A stretch of 64,000 nt of DNA from Naumovozyma dairenensis CBS 421. Lineage: Eukaryota > Ascomycota > Saccharomycetes > Saccharomycetales > Saccharomycetaceae. Where the stretch lies: the NCBI RefSeq assembly GCF_000227115.2, contig NC_016479.1:868001-932000 (forward strand). Direction: 5' to 3'. Numbering within the stretch: the first letter of the stretch is position 1; each line of letters opens with the position of its first letter. Made by a program: the position numbers and the translations under genes. Below the pieces are notes generated by a model. That model did no database searches, was not told the DNA's origin, and worked only from the letters and a program-made list of their open reading frames with translations. This document shows positions 33,967-45,314 of the stretch, piece after piece.

Positions 33967-36708
33967 TCAAACTATATGCAATGATGGATCCTCTTTGAAA
34001 AACGTATTTTTCATTTTATCTGATCCAGTAAATAGGTTCAGTCCAATATTATTTAAATCTATGGTATCATCTCTATTATCTTTTACCTTGAATAGATCCA
34101 GCCTCCTCTCTTGTAAACTTTCCACTTTCTCCCATAACATATTTGCATACCTTACGTCCACATAATCACAAACATTAGTTATTTTACTGGTTGAAACGTG
34201 CCTTCCATATTCTTCCCATAATCTTTTTTCATAATCATAAATTACTGGATCTTTGTTAGGTGATTCTAAATTAGGTGCTACTTGTTTTCTTAATAGTGAT
34301 AGATATTTTAGTTTTTCAATCGCATCAAGAGAATCATCATATTGAATTTCAATTTCCTTCATTCTATAAGTAGTAACGTCAAATGATGTATATAAATTAG
34401 CAAATAAATCACGGGAACCAATTCTTAATAAATTATGGTACACAATCAGTATGTCTGAAAGTTTAATATCATTTAAGGACGATGTCAGCGAATTTAAACT
34501 GTCAAAAATCTTATTTATATTGGCTGCCTTTTTTAAAATGGGGAATTTAAACCAATATCGTAATTCAGGTAAATATACATTACCTTGGAAAGTTGTAAAT
34601 CCAAATTTTTCAGGAAGTTTATATTCAGTTCGTAATGATGTTATGAATTTATGCGGTATTAAAGCATCAACTCCATGGAATGATGTAGTAATTAAAGGTG
34701 ATAGCATTTCTAATGTGCTGAAATGTCTATTTTTACAATTGTATAGTTGAAATTGACGGTTAAGGAAATACCTTTCCTTGCGAGAAAGATTATTTACAAA
34801 AAATTTCGAATTAGTCTTACGTTCAGTTTCACCTTTTATTAACTCACCTATCTTGTATTTTATCGTCCCGTCAAATTCATCCTCGTGCTCATTAATATAA
34901 CTTTGTAGTTCAGTAATACTTAAAGATGCCAACCCTTCTCCTTCCTCCTCTAAGAAGGTAGAATCAAACTTAGTTTTATTTTGTAAAACAACCTCATTGA
35001 ATTTTTCAATATCAATATATGGTGCCATGTTATCTTGTACTTTCTCTGATGAAACAGATAATCCAGTAATATCAATATAAATCCCCGAATCTACATCAAT
35101 AAATCTTGCATCGATATTATTTTCACCATTGCCCTTTGTTCTTATAGTCAAAGAAGAGCCAACATCAAGCAAGAACTTACCATTCCCTTCTCTTGGATCT
35201 TCTAAAATCAAACTTTGATTAAAATGTTCACTCAAATAATGAAGATGTCTAATTGGCATTTGTAGATCAAAATCATTATCCCAAGGGAATGCTTGTCCAT
35301 TATATAAGTAACCAAATAATGTACCATGAGATAACCAAGAAATAAGTCCATTCGCTTTAATAAATTTTTGAAAATTCCGAATTAATGAATTCAATCTTTG
35401 CATATATTCTTGTTCATGATCAATTAATGCACCATTATAGAATCTCTTGTCTCTGTGAAATCCCATCCCATTCACTTGTTGAACATTCTTAGCTTCATCG
35501 AAATGTTTGGGAGATAATGCCGGATTGGTATTTATTGAATATTTTAAACTTTCCAAGTAATTTTTCTCATGACTATTCAAATTTTCGATATTTGTCTCTA
35601 GTTTTTTTATCTTATCGAAGGGATCAAATTCAAAATCTGTTTGCTTCAAATGAATGAAATCGTTATCGTATATGTCCTTATCGATTCCTTCTATTTTCAC
35701 TTCCAACTTTTTTACTATTGGTTTCGATATGAAATCTTCAAAAATAAAAGTATGATCAAAGAACAGTTGTTTATTTCCTAAAGTTTGCTTTGATTCAATA
35801 AATTCTGATAGTAAATTGGACTGAATTATATTAGCTTTTCTATCTCGATCCAAATCTACGCGATAACTTGTTTTATCTTTGTTCATTATAGTTAAAGAGA
35901 GTGGATGCCGAAGTGAATTTAACATATGATTACGAGCATGTAATTCATAAACTTCTGGTCTTAATTTATCGTACAAACCTGTAATGATGTATGGTAAATT
36001 AAATCTTTCATTTCCATTTGGATTTGGTACACAATGATTTGGAATTTGAATCCCTATTAAGCTATGATCTAATTTTCTTGTATTTTTATACCAGAAGGGA
36101 TCTGAATATTTCTTTCTTTCATATGAGAACAATGGTTCATTTAATTGATTCTCAATGGATTCTAAAACTGTCTTATTAAAAGCTGCTTCCATAAGGAAAT
36201 TGCAAGATATATTAATCTTTTGACTGGCAGTGACAGACATCAACTTATTGAACATATGGAAATCAGCCCAATCGTACCAAGAAAATGGTATAGTAATTGG
36301 GTCATTACTTGTTTCATCCATTGTCATCAGATGGTTTAAATATACGGACCAAATTAGTCTTGGATCACTGTCATAGAACGAAAGCTCATTGATTGAACCA
36401 ATCTTCTTACCTTTCTGAGGACCAAATTTTATGGTTAATATATCTTTATTTAGTTCATAATCATCAATCCAAATTGAACTAGTATTATATCTCAATTTTT
36501 GATATAATATGGTACCATCTTGAAAATCATCTACAGTCAATACCTGTACTATTGATTTTAGAGTATTATCATTACGATAAAATATTATCAAACCAAGGAA
36601 AATTTGTATTGTTAAGAATGACAACAGTATATGTTTCAGATTTTTCGTTCGTAAATTCAGAATTTCATGATAAGGGGACTTCAGGCTTCTTACAAGATAC
36701 CTATACAT
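33967..36708 (-). CDS. MNN14: Mannosylphosphate regulator/transferase, Mnn4/Mnn14 family
   Basis: A 913-residue type II Golgi membrane protein: short basic N-terminal tail, one membrane segment (about residues 28-46, ILLSFLTIQIFLGLIIFY), then a lumenal domain. The central LicD-type domain reads WLSHGTLFGYLYNGQAFPWD followed by NDFDLQMP (about residues 455-482), carrying the acidic metal-binding residues. Mnn4 and Mnn14 add mannosylphosphate to N- and O-glycans of the cell wall. The long KKKKE repeat tail of S. cerevisiae Mnn4 is missing, so the length fits Mnn14 (YJR061W, 935) better. The neighbours NTA1 and CBF1 also point to MNN14. Confidence 0.92.
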   Translation of the reverse strand: MYRYLVRSLKSPYHEILNLRTKNLKHILLSFLTIQIFLGLIIFYRNDNTLKSIVQVLTVDDFQDGTILYQKLRYNTSSIWIDDYELNKDILTIKFGPQKGKKIGSINELSFYDSDPRLIWSVYLNHLMTMDETSNDPITIPFSWYDWADFHMFNKLMSVTASQKINISCNFLMEAAFNKTVLESIENQLNEPLFSYERKKYSDPFWYKNTRKLDHSLIGIQIPNHCVPNPNGNERFNLPYIITGLYDKLRPEVYELHARNHMLNSLRHPLSLTIMNKDKTSYRVDLDRDRKANIIQSNLLSEFIESKQTLGNKQLFFDHTFIFEDFISKPIVKKLEVKIEGIDKDIYDNDFIHLKQTDFEFDPFDKIKKLETNIENLNSHEKNYLESLKYSINTNPALSPKHFDEAKNVQQVNGMGFHRDKRFYNGALIDHEQEYMQRLNSLIRNFQKFIKANGLISWLSHGTLFGYLYNGQAFPWDNDFDLQMPIRHLHYLSEHFNQSLILEDPREGNGKFLLDVGSSLTIRTKGNGENNIDARFIDVDSGIYIDITGLSVSSEKVQDNMAPYIDIEKFNEVVLQNKTKFDSTFLEEEGEGLASLSITELQSYINEHEDEFDGTIKYKIGELIKGETERKTNSKFFVNNLSRKERYFLNRQFQLYNCKNRHFSTLEMLSPLITTSFHGVDALIPHKFITSLRTEYKLPEKFGFTTFQGNVYLPELRYWFKFPILKKAANINKIFDSLNSLTSSLNDIKLSDILIVYHNLLRIGSRDLFANLYTSFDVTTYRMKEIEIQYDDSLDAIEKLKYLSLLRKQVAPNLESPNKDPVIYDYEKRLWEEYGRHVSTSKITNVCDYVDVRYANMLWEKVESLQERRLDLFKVKDNRDDTIDLNNIGLNLFTGSDKMKNTFFKEDPSLHIV

Positions 36709-38032
36709 TGTTCGATGCCGTTATAGTATGAACAGTTAATTAAGCGATAGAGATGCTGTGGGTTACGGACTTATGATGCAAATTCTTTAGACTTTTATAC
36801 CAGAATTAACGATCCTGTACCATTCGATTATTCCCTCTGCTAGTGGATGTACTCGTGTTATGGCAGAGCAATGTGTATTGTCTGGTCATAGTTTAAACGA
36901 GTTTTTCAATATCATTTATTAGATGAGATCTTTATATTATAGTTTTTTTTTTGACATATTTCAGTTTTTCTAATTGAGCTAAGGATCCGAATGTGTGTTG
37001 GAAAGCTTCGCCGAGCTACGAAAACGCCGTAGTGTAATAAGAACCGAGTTATAATACCCGCATTATTTCAAAGCTTGACACTCAATTTCAAGATGAAAGA
37101 CAATGGGAATGAAGGAAGGGGAAAAAACAATTCTGGGCAGTCACAGCAACGATTGAATTCTCTCCATGTCATAACGATATTGGCCTTGCCAAGCCATGAA
37201 TGTATTTAGCCGATGAAAACAAATCGGATCAGGGACAGTTAGCATTTGGAGAGGAGTGGCATCCAAAAGGTACGTAGGGACTTCTTAACGATAAACAAGA
37301 ACTACAAAGATTACTTAGAAACAAAGTGGGAGGTGTCTTCTTGGCAAAAAAAGAGGCTGACGCTTCAGGCCCGTTTAGGTAATCACAGGACAATATGGAA
37401 CTTTAATTCAATGTTTAATGTTCTGTTACAAGCATGGTCTTAGAAAGCTATCGCGAAAAGGTGGTGTTAACTTTTGCGTTTCCCTGAAGATAATACTCTT
37501 TGTAGTTCAATCAACGGTTGTGTTTGTTGTATGTTTATGGTGTACAACGAACGGTTTTGGTCCAACACAAATGGAAAACAATACGTATAATTACTACAGT
37601 AAATGTGCGTAGAGACTGTTTTTGCCAAGCAAATAAAAAATTTCACATTTTTTATCCTGCGAGATTATACGGAAGACCTACATATATGAATAAAAAGTTT
37701 ATATGTTTGAAGCACAATGTTTTGAAAGTCTAAGAAATTGATCCTTTCCACTTTAGGTATCAAATACAAACTATCGAATCTATCCTTTACATAACACTGT
37801 GTAAAAACGTGAGGTTTTATAGCGTTTACATCAGCCCCTTACTTTATACACATTAAAATCAATATAATTCATAAAATTACCTCTTTCACAATAGTGTTGA
37901 GATATGAGATACAACCGATATCGTCATACTGTCTTATGTAATTATATTCATACATTCATAGCAGAGGCATTATATTGCACAAATAATTTCACGTTTCTTA
38001 CGTATGTAAAAAAATAAATAATTTGAACTTGA
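36709..38032. other. 1.3 kb gene-free region
   Basis: Contains the MNN14 promoter and CBF1 3' region. Open frames at 37246-37733 lack credible starts and family features. A T-rich tract lies at 36942-36952. Confidence 0.5.
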
Positions 38033-39100
38033 TTAAACTTCCATATTGTCAGACAGCTCTATTCCTACTTCAGTTTTCTCATTCAAGTGTCTTAATTTTC
38101 TTTCAAGTGATTCAATTTGCTTATAAGCCTTTTTTAATTCTGCTTGAAGTTTCTCATTGGCAGTTGCTAATTGTGAAGCTTGTTGTTCAGCTAATAGCTT
38201 TTGTAACGTCCATTTTTCAATATTAGCCTTTTCAGTTTCCTTTAATTTACCGATATATTCAGCTGCTCTTGTTAAAATAGCTGCCTTATTGGATTCTGTG
38301 ACAGGTAATAATTCGCTTAGAACATTGATAGCATCATTGATATTCTTTCGACGACGTTTTTCAACTTCCTTGTGTGATTCTCTTCGTTCTTCTGCTGAAG
38401 TTCCTAAAGGTTTGCGCCCTCTACGTCCCAATATTCTTGTTTGTTCAGAATTAGGTCTATCATCTGCAGAACTACGATTATTATTCCCTTCTTCACGATC
38501 ATCACCTTCATCTGTATGGTCGTCATTAAGGCCCGGTATCTTATTATTATTATCTGTTCCAGTTAATTGACGCAAGGCTGCATTAGTTTCGTTTTGATGT
38601 TTCTCAATGTCTTCTTGAATATTCCTAATTTCTTCTGAATGACGGCGTGCAATTAAGTCAGGTTCCAAATCAAGATCATTGGCCTGAACTTCATTATCTT
38701 TATCCGCATGATCCATTACAGTATTTTCATCATTACTAGCATTATTGTCATCATTGGTACCATCAGCGGTCCCTTCCAGTTCATCATTATCTTGATGATG
38801 AATCAACTCACTATAAGTAGCATTAGCAACAGCTGCGGCAGCAGCCTCTGCTTCTGCAGCGGTTACTTCCTCTGAATTACCATCATTATCATTGTTCGCA
38901 CCAGCGCTTTCATCAGATTGCTGCTCATAATGATGATGAGCAGTTTCAGTTCTTGAAGATGATGACAGGCCGCCTATGCCGGAAACTGTATCTTCATTCA
39001 ATAATGCAGAATCAATGTTCCCTTCATCTGTCAAGGTAACGTTCAATTCGGTGTCGATTCTTTGTTTCTTTAAGACTGGTTTTCCTTCGTCTGGAAGCAT
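38033..39100 (-). CDS. CBF1: Centromere-binding factor 1, bHLH transcription factor
   Basis: A 355-residue bHLH-leucine zipper protein (351 in S. cerevisiae) that binds CACGTG at centromere element CDEI and at sulfur and respiratory gene promoters. The basic region and helix-loop-helix AEERRESHKEVEKRRRKN ... DAINVLSELLPV are around residues 232-275; the second helix and coiled coil follow to the end. The N-terminal half is acidic and Asn-rich, with an Ala tract (about residue 85). The conserved core is nearly identical to yeast Cbf1. A CACGTG site 97 bp upstream of the ATG suggests autoregulation. Neighbours equal YJR061W-YJR060W-YJR059W. Confidence 0.96.
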   Translation of the reverse strand: MLPDEGKPVLKKQRIDTELNVTLTDEGNIDSALLNEDTVSGIGGLSSSSRTETAHHHYEQQSDESAGANNDNDGNSEEVTAAEAEAAAAAVANATYSELIHHQDNDELEGTADGTNDDNNASNDENTVMDHADKDNEVQANDLDLEPDLIARRHSEEIRNIQEDIEKHQNETNAALRQLTGTDNNNKIPGLNDDHTDEGDDREEGNNNRSSADDRPNSEQTRILGRRGRKPLGTSAEERRESHKEVEKRRRKNINDAINVLSELLPVTESNKAAILTRAAEYIGKLKETEKANIEKWTLQKLLAEQQASQLATANEKLQAELKKAYKQIESLERKLRHLNEKTEVGIELSDNMEV

Positions 39101-39695
39101 TTTTTATTTGGATATTTGGTTTATTGTTTTTGTTTATATGGGTTTCTTTACTGGCAGGTCCATTGTGCCAGTTGTTCTTTTAAAAAACGTGATAACCACG
39201 TGTAAACTTTGTTTGTTTGTTTTTGCCTTTATTTTCGTTTTCGTTTTCCTTTTTACTTTGCAAATTTCTTTGAAATCTTTTCACGGTGCGAAATATTTTA
39301 CTTTCTCTAAAGGGACCAGCTTACGCCGGCTCATCGCGAACAATTTACCCGTTCGGGATAGAATGATACGGATAATCTTCACACTAAATATATTCAGAAC
39401 CTTAAACTTGCTACATAAGCTTTGTACATATTATTTTTTTAGGTAGATCCTAAATATTATACCCCTGAGCAGTTTTCGTTTGGCTCAGGCTAAGCTGGAC
39501 AGGTATATTAAATCTGGTCTGCACTATAATTTAATATCTATACAAACTAAACTTAAAAACGTAGTTATTTTAGTTAGGAGTAATTATTCTATAAATATGT
39601 TAATTCTTTCAAGAAAAAAAAGAATAAAATAGAAACCGAATACAAAAATCTTGGTTCAAATAGACGAATTCATTATTATTAGTTTTTCATTCTAA
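39101..39695. other. CBF1 promoter / PTK2 3' region
   Basis: No gene; contains the E-box at 39197-39202. Confidence 0.5.
39197..39202. promoter_or_regulatory. CACGTG E-box upstream of CBF1
   Basis: Perfect Cbf1/Pho4 core site 97 bp before the CBF1 start codon. Possible feedback site; inferred. Confidence 0.5.
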
Positions 39696-42041
39696 TCACC
39701 TTGATGAAAGTGATAGCATAGATGGTACAGCAGTCACAGTAGATTGCACGTCCAAATGATGATGTATCACCTTTTTCTTCTTATTGCTTGTCATTTCGAT
39801 ACTTCTTTGAGATGATGAAGAGCTTAACTGTGATGACGAACTTCTCTCTGGCGTACCTCTCCTCATTGGTGATTTTATACTATTATGACGTGATATTGAC
39901 AAGGCGCCAATATTTGGACTTTGATGTGGTATTAAAACCTTTGATTTATTGTTATTGACCATGGAATTTTCTAATGAATTAATTACAGTATTGGAAGGAG
40001 TTGGTTTTTCTAAAATTGAATCCATTGTTGGTTGTTCTTTGCCTGAGTCTTCTGCATCTTCATCTCCTTTTACTGTTTCCTCATCATTTCGACTTTTTTT
40101 ATTTTTCTCTTCATCAAGAGTAAATAATGGTTTCTTAGAGGAATGTTTTGACTTCGTCGAAACCTTTGGAAGTATTGGGGATTCAGCAATCTCTAACATT
40201 GATCTTGTCTTAGGCTTATTTTTTAAAAATGGGTTAGATGTATGCTCATTATCAGAAATTGAAGTGGACGAAATTATACTTTGACTATCCATTTCATCTT
40301 TGGAGTCATTATCATGTAGAAAGAAATCATGATCTTGGGTAGTTGATTTCCTTAATTCTGGTAATGGAACTGGGTTTTCGGCATCAGGTTCCACACATGT
40401 TTCAATGGATTGGAACCATGGATCATCAAATAGATCATCCATTGTATATCTTGTTTCTGGATTAGGATCGGACAATCTCCATACTACACGAGATGCGTCT
40501 GCACTTTTGAAGTTTTTAGCTAATCTGTATTCTGGGCCTGGGCCTGGTTTATAATTTCCCTTATCTCTGAAATGAGGATTTTGATGATTAATATAATTAT
40601 TATAAGCATTTTCAAAATCTCGAAATCTTGGATCAGTATTACATGAATCAATGAATGGAATAATATTATTGACTAAAGTGAAAAGTATTATCCCTAATGC
40701 ATAACAATCCATTCTCAAGGGATTGTATGGTTTTTGTAATTCCTTTGGGTAATGTTTCTTACTATCCCAATACATAACCTCCGGTGGAGTATACGGTGGT
40801 GAACCAATCATACCTTCACAAGATTTGATAGGACTAGTAAGATCATTTGGATCCTTATGATACCAATCGGAAATACCGAAATCAGCTAACTTACAAATAC
40901 CGTCTTTGGAAAGTAAAACGTTTTCTGGTTTCAAATCTCTATGTGCGATCCCTTGATCATGACAAAATTTAACAGCTTCTGCTATTTGTTTGAATATACA
41001 ATATTTTTCATTAATTGGGACATTCTTCCATCCACTCTTCTCAATCAATTGGAATAAATCTTTAACACCTAGTTCCATTATAAACCCCCAACCACGTGTA
41101 GTATATGTAGTAGTTGGAACTTTCAACAAATAAAAACTATGACAAATATGAATATTATGACTCAACGTCTTAGCAATGATGAATTCTTTCGAGCATCTCT
41201 TATAAAACTTCTCAGGAGTCTCATCATAAATCATATTAATTTTTTCTAAAGCATATATTTCCTTTTGTCTATAAGCAGACTTCACTTTCCTCACTTCGCA
41301 TGACCCACCTGATCCGATGGTCTTATTATCTGTGTCAAAGACAAAATTATCCATTAAATGAACACTATACTGTTTCATATTATCAGGTAAGAAATCATTG
41401 GGGTCTTCAATTGGGAGTGGTAGCATACGAATCTTAGCATCCCCATCATGTAAGTAAAAACTTAAATCATTTTGTTGTTTGGAAGTAGCAGCGAATGCGG
41501 TATCTGGTCTATTAGGAGCCAAAGGGTTCAATCCATAAGGATTATAAACGATATTTTCATTAGGTAGATGATGAGTAGCAAAACTTTGGGACCGATGAGG
41601 TGTTTCCACATGATGTGTATGAGCAGTTCTTTCTTTATCAGGATGTGCCGGTAATTTACGTACGTTGGTTGTTTCCGTTGATTGAGGGACGAAGGGGTTA
41701 TGACTATGTGCAATAAGATCAGACAGTTGACTTGATGATTCTACGGATGCGATTGCGATAGCTCCATGTGGTTCCCTTTGTCCTAAATGTTTCTTTTGTA
41801 ATAATGAGGGAGATCTGTTCCTACCGCTTCTATGGCCAAGACTATTGTTTAAATTGTTACCAGGTGGGCCCCTCCTTGAAGGTGTGATATTACTACTGCC
41901 GATATTATCTATGATGTGGCCAGGTTCTACATGTGGTTTTGAACTTAGTAGTTTCTTCCCCAACATCTTCAGAGCCATCATTGATGGGCTCTTATGTGGA
42001 TTAATAGAACTTGATGATTTATTTGGATTCGATGGCGACAT
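39696..42041 (-). CDS. PTK2: Ser/Thr kinase Ptk2 (polyamine transport / Pma1 activation)
   Basis: A 781-residue kinase of the fungal Npr1/Hal5 (HRK) group; S. cerevisiae Ptk2 has 818. It regulates polyamine and ion uptake and activates the plasma-membrane ATPase. Kinase domain at about residues 215-545 with GSGGSCEVRKV (glycine loop), ALEKI (catalytic Lys), IAHRDLKPENVLL, LADFGISDW and GSPPYTPPEV. Long Ser/Asn-rich flanks; the start MSPSNPNKSSS precedes KMLGKKLLSS, like the family. S. cerevisiae has the ohnologs PTK1 (YKL198C) and PTK2 (YJR059W); CBF1 adjacency and length favour PTK2. Confidence 0.92.
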   Translation of the reverse strand: MSPSNPNKSSSSINPHKSPSMMALKMLGKKLLSSKPHVEPGHIIDNIGSSNITPSRRGPPGNNLNNSLGHRSGRNRSPSLLQKKHLGQREPHGAIAIASVESSSQLSDLIAHSHNPFVPQSTETTNVRKLPAHPDKERTAHTHHVETPHRSQSFATHHLPNENIVYNPYGLNPLAPNRPDTAFAATSKQQNDLSFYLHDGDAKIRMLPLPIEDPNDFLPDNMKQYSVHLMDNFVFDTDNKTIGSGGSCEVRKVKSAYRQKEIYALEKINMIYDETPEKFYKRCSKEFIIAKTLSHNIHICHSFYLLKVPTTTYTTRGWGFIMELGVKDLFQLIEKSGWKNVPINEKYCIFKQIAEAVKFCHDQGIAHRDLKPENVLLSKDGICKLADFGISDWYHKDPNDLTSPIKSCEGMIGSPPYTPPEVMYWDSKKHYPKELQKPYNPLRMDCYALGIILFTLVNNIIPFIDSCNTDPRFRDFENAYNNYINHQNPHFRDKGNYKPGPGPEYRLAKNFKSADASRVVWRLSDPNPETRYTMDDLFDDPWFQSIETCVEPDAENPVPLPELRKSTTQDHDFFLHDNDSKDEMDSQSIISSTSISDNEHTSNPFLKNKPKTRSMLEIAESPILPKVSTKSKHSSKKPLFTLDEEKNKKSRNDEETVKGDEDAEDSGKEQPTMDSILEKPTPSNTVINSLENSMVNNNKSKVLIPHQSPNIGALSISRHNSIKSPMRRGTPERSSSSQLSSSSSQRSIEMTSNKKKKVIHHHLDVQSTVTAVPSMLSLSSR

Positions 42042-43531
42042 TGGTCACTCTCTTTTGTTCTCTATCTTCTTTATTTTATTTAGTCGTTTCGTCGTTATTT
42101 CCACTTTATACAAATGTATGACACTCAGATACCTAATTCTGGTAAGAATTGCCTTTCCCTGAAGTATCTCTTTGATGGATAACGCACCTCTGATTTACCA
42201 TGAAAGAAAGATTTGTATTGAGATCCCTTGTTCTTTCATATACTAAGTTTTTCATATAGGATTAAGGACCATCCTATATTGCGTAGTTAACTTACGTACA
42301 TAGTAATTTCCCTTTAATTGAACAAAGCATGGGTAACCAACCCCCACGCGTTGTTCGGAAACCCAGAGAAAACAGAAAAACTGAGCAGCGAATGAAGGGA
42401 AGGTCTTTTTTGCCAAGAGGTTGTATGTCTGGGTGTTAGGGCAATCAGGCACATGTCAACATTTAACGTCTGAGGATGTCTGTCACTGACGCCCATTACC
42501 AGGTATATGCCTAGACGGATTGGAAAAACATAACTCATTCCTAGTTATGTAAGAACAAAACGAGAAATAAATAACTGAATAAAAGTACTTTATGAAAAGA
42601 ATACAATCTTACCGATTAAGAACAACCCTATTAGTATCAGGAACTTACAACAATCCATGGAAGACATAGTCGCCTCCGACAGTGCAATTAATACCACTAC
42701 GACAAGATTGTTCTAATGGCAACGGGCACTATAATTGGGCTAAGTCTTCCTTTCTAATGAGTGTAACATATGATTCGTGTTGTATTGGAATATATGGTAC
42801 ATATATGTCGATTTGCTAAAAGGACACTGATTTCACACACACAATATTGTCGTAACGTCCGGTAGATATGCCGAGACGACGAGGAAAAAAAGAGATTTCA
42901 CGATGAGATATCATCGAGAAATCAAAGATATCAGAGAAATGTATATATATATATATACGTTATGTATAGTATTCTTTGGAAAACGCTAAAAGAGGACCAC
43001 TGGTCATACCTTGAAAAAGTGTTAGTAACATTGCCACACATATTTCTCCCAATTTAAGTGATCCAAAAGACAGTTATGACTTATTTCCAACATGTTGGGA
43101 TTTAATACATATATTAAAGCATCTCATAGAACACGATGTGATGTGTTCTGCTGTTATATTTTATTAGTATATAAACTAGGATTTTTTTTCCCGTATACAT
43201 TTTAGAAAACTAAATATGTCTCTCACCCATAAGAGGGGGGAGGAAAAGACTATCCTAACAAAGACATACCTGGTATAAATACCACCTCCAAGAATCAACC
43301 CTGTATTATACCATGTACTTCGATTACCAACAGTTCAATACACGATAGTTTACGTATACATCGATAAATCTTATTGCTTAATTATGTTTCATACAAGATA
43401 TATAATTACTATTTAGCTTAAGTGATCTTCTCAATTGTAAACATGTCTATTTGTATAAGTTTCTCTATAATGGTGACCCGATGCTTACTGTTTATCGTCA
43501 GCGTCGCGTTTTTTATATTTGCAATTGCCTT
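42042..43531. other. 1.5 kb gene-free region before the retroelement cluster
   Basis: PTK2 promoter at the left; no other gene seen. AT dinucleotide run at about 42943-42957. Conserved synteny to the S. cerevisiae chromosome X block ends here, just left of the mobile-element cluster. Confidence 0.5.
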
Positions 43532-44440
43532 ATAACTAACTGAAATACTTCTAATCCCGGTTCAATTTTCAGTCCTTTTATAATCTATCCAAAATACTTT
43601 TTTCTTTACCGTTTCAAATTACGTGTCGATAACTTTTCCTTTGTCAATTGTCTTTCTTACTAGATCTAATAGGTAACTTGGATAATACGTGTCGTTTTAG
43701 TTTTGTTTCATGTCGGACCTCAATATACTTTAAACTTTTCTGTTCCACTGTAATTCGCTGGATTGGTAAAAAATAAAATAAAATAGAATAAACTTAGTAG
43801 GATCTTCAATAAAATAGGTACACAATTAGTTGTTTAACATAATCGTAGCTTCGGATAATGTTAATAAAGTGATAGCTTAGTAAGCCAACAGATTCTAGAA
43901 GTTCGTATAATATCACGTTGAAGTCGTGCATGCATAAAACAAAACTCATAATCATGAACACCGCTCTCAAAGTCCTTTCCACTAGGTGCTCCACAGGACA
44001 CTCTAATATTTATAGGTTTGATTAGGAGAGACTAATCCAGAACGCCTGAGTAAACACTCAGCAAAACCCTACAACTTGACCGACCCAATGCATAGCTCTT
44101 GTACGCATGGCCGGCCCAAACTGTACACGTGGCTGCAATACAAAAACAATCTTAATAATAATAAGATAACAATTGTATGGCATTCGACTTAGTTCAACAA
44201 AATATTCAATTATAATTCAACAGACGTTATACAGCTACAAACATGTACGGTGCATAACGTAGTTCGAGTCATTACTTCGAACCTCATAACTTCATAATAA
44301 TTCTTAACTCAACTTGACTGAAAACTAACGACTCATGATTTGTGTACTAGTACTAACTTCAATTAATAATAAATAAACATAATCTCTGTGACACTTGGAA
44401 GTGACGCAATACTTCGGTTATCTCGATCAGATATCTTGCA
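43532..44440 (-). repeat. Dispersed LTR-like repeat, family A, copy 2
   Basis: Reverse-complement counterpart of 10151-11058. On the minus strand it starts TGCAAGATATC, 14 bp upstream of the tRNA-Tyr coding start, and points away from the tRNA, the same relation as copy 1 to tRNA-Thr. A TATAAATA box (44007-44014) and CACGTG (44126-44131) are conserved. If the end is taken at TTGCA (43520), a 5-bp terminal inverted repeat TGCAA/TTGCA results, but no target duplication is visible. Confidence 0.75.
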
Positions 44441-44454
44441 CGAAATCACGTTTG

Positions 44455-44465
44455 TAGTTGGTAGC
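44455..44465 (+). pseudogene. 5' fragment of the interrupted tRNA-Tyr gene
   Basis: Left of the retrotransposon, TAGTTGG-TAGC would be tRNA positions 1-11 in register with the downstream part at 52188. GTAGC (44461-44465) is the left copy of the target duplication. The seven acceptor bases pair poorly with CCGGGAG at the 3' end, so the gene may already have been damaged before insertion. Confidence 0.6.
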
Positions 44466-45314
44466 TGTCACGTTCTAGGCTATTTGGCCTTTTCCGTGGC
44501 GCGTTTCTCGAAGGTGACCAACGAAGTGAACGAGTGAAAATTTTCCATGGCATCGCTTTCTGAATGGGTTCGATGAGTTTCAGCGAATACCATATATATA
44601 TAGAGACATTGAAATGGAAAATTTGAATCTGAAGTTATCTTGATGCGCATTTATAGAAAAGAAAAAAAAGAAAACATACAACTAGATCCCTAGGAACCTA
44701 GATCATAGAAAGAAGAGAATATTATATCCCATCACATAATATCTCATCACATAACATTACATCACATAACATCGCATCAGATCCTCACCGAAAGGATCAT
44801 CACATCACCGAAAGGAACATACTCATCGATAGACATACTCATCGATAAACATACTACTCATACTACTCACCGATAGACAGTAATACACATCCATAGGATT
44901 GATAATTATCTGCTATTCATCGAGCTTAGTGTACGTATATTATAAGAGCTACAAGATATAAGTTTTGATACTGGTAATAATTATCTGCCGGTATAGATCT
45001 AACTATTGAGCTTATATTGGATACAGAGATAATAGAATAGTAGATATTGCATTCGTTATCTTCTAATTTCTCAAAAGTAGAAATATCAGAGATAAGACAC
45101 ACCAGATTCGTAACTCATTATCAAGGTAATCAAGATAATAAGGACACAACTTCACCCAAACTGGTCATAACAGACGTAAAAGATTTCATATCATAGACGT
45201 CTATAATTTTTTTATAAAGGATCAAGGTGCAGGGTAAGTTGACTTATAGTCGGCTGTTAAATAAGAGTGCGGTTTATATATTATCGCGAGGTAATATATC
45301 ACAAAATCGTGACA
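44466..45314 (+). repeat. 5' LTR of the Ty3/gypsy-type element
   Basis: 849 bp, TGTCACG...CGTGACA. A TATA-like CATATATATATAGA is at about 44590-44603, so transcription probably starts soon after. The stretch 44731-44880 has short-period tandem repeats. Differences from the 3' LTR: one extra A in an A-run near 44662 and two one-base deletions (near 44955 and 45020). Confidence 0.95.
44731..44880 (+). repeat. Short-period tandem repeats in the LTR leader
   Basis: ATCACATAA recurs at 44731, 44746 and 44761 (15-bp period). TCACCGAAAGGA recurs at 44785 and 44805 (20 bp). ACATACTCATCGATA recurs at 44817 and 44833 (16 bp). The same block is present in the 3' LTR from 51602. Located downstream of the presumed promoter, so it would be in the RNA leader. 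Confidence 0.8.

Noticed and set aside
37246..37733. Overlapping open frames between MNN14 and CBF1
   Set aside because: The first begins with TTG, and none shows domains, signal peptide or compositional support.
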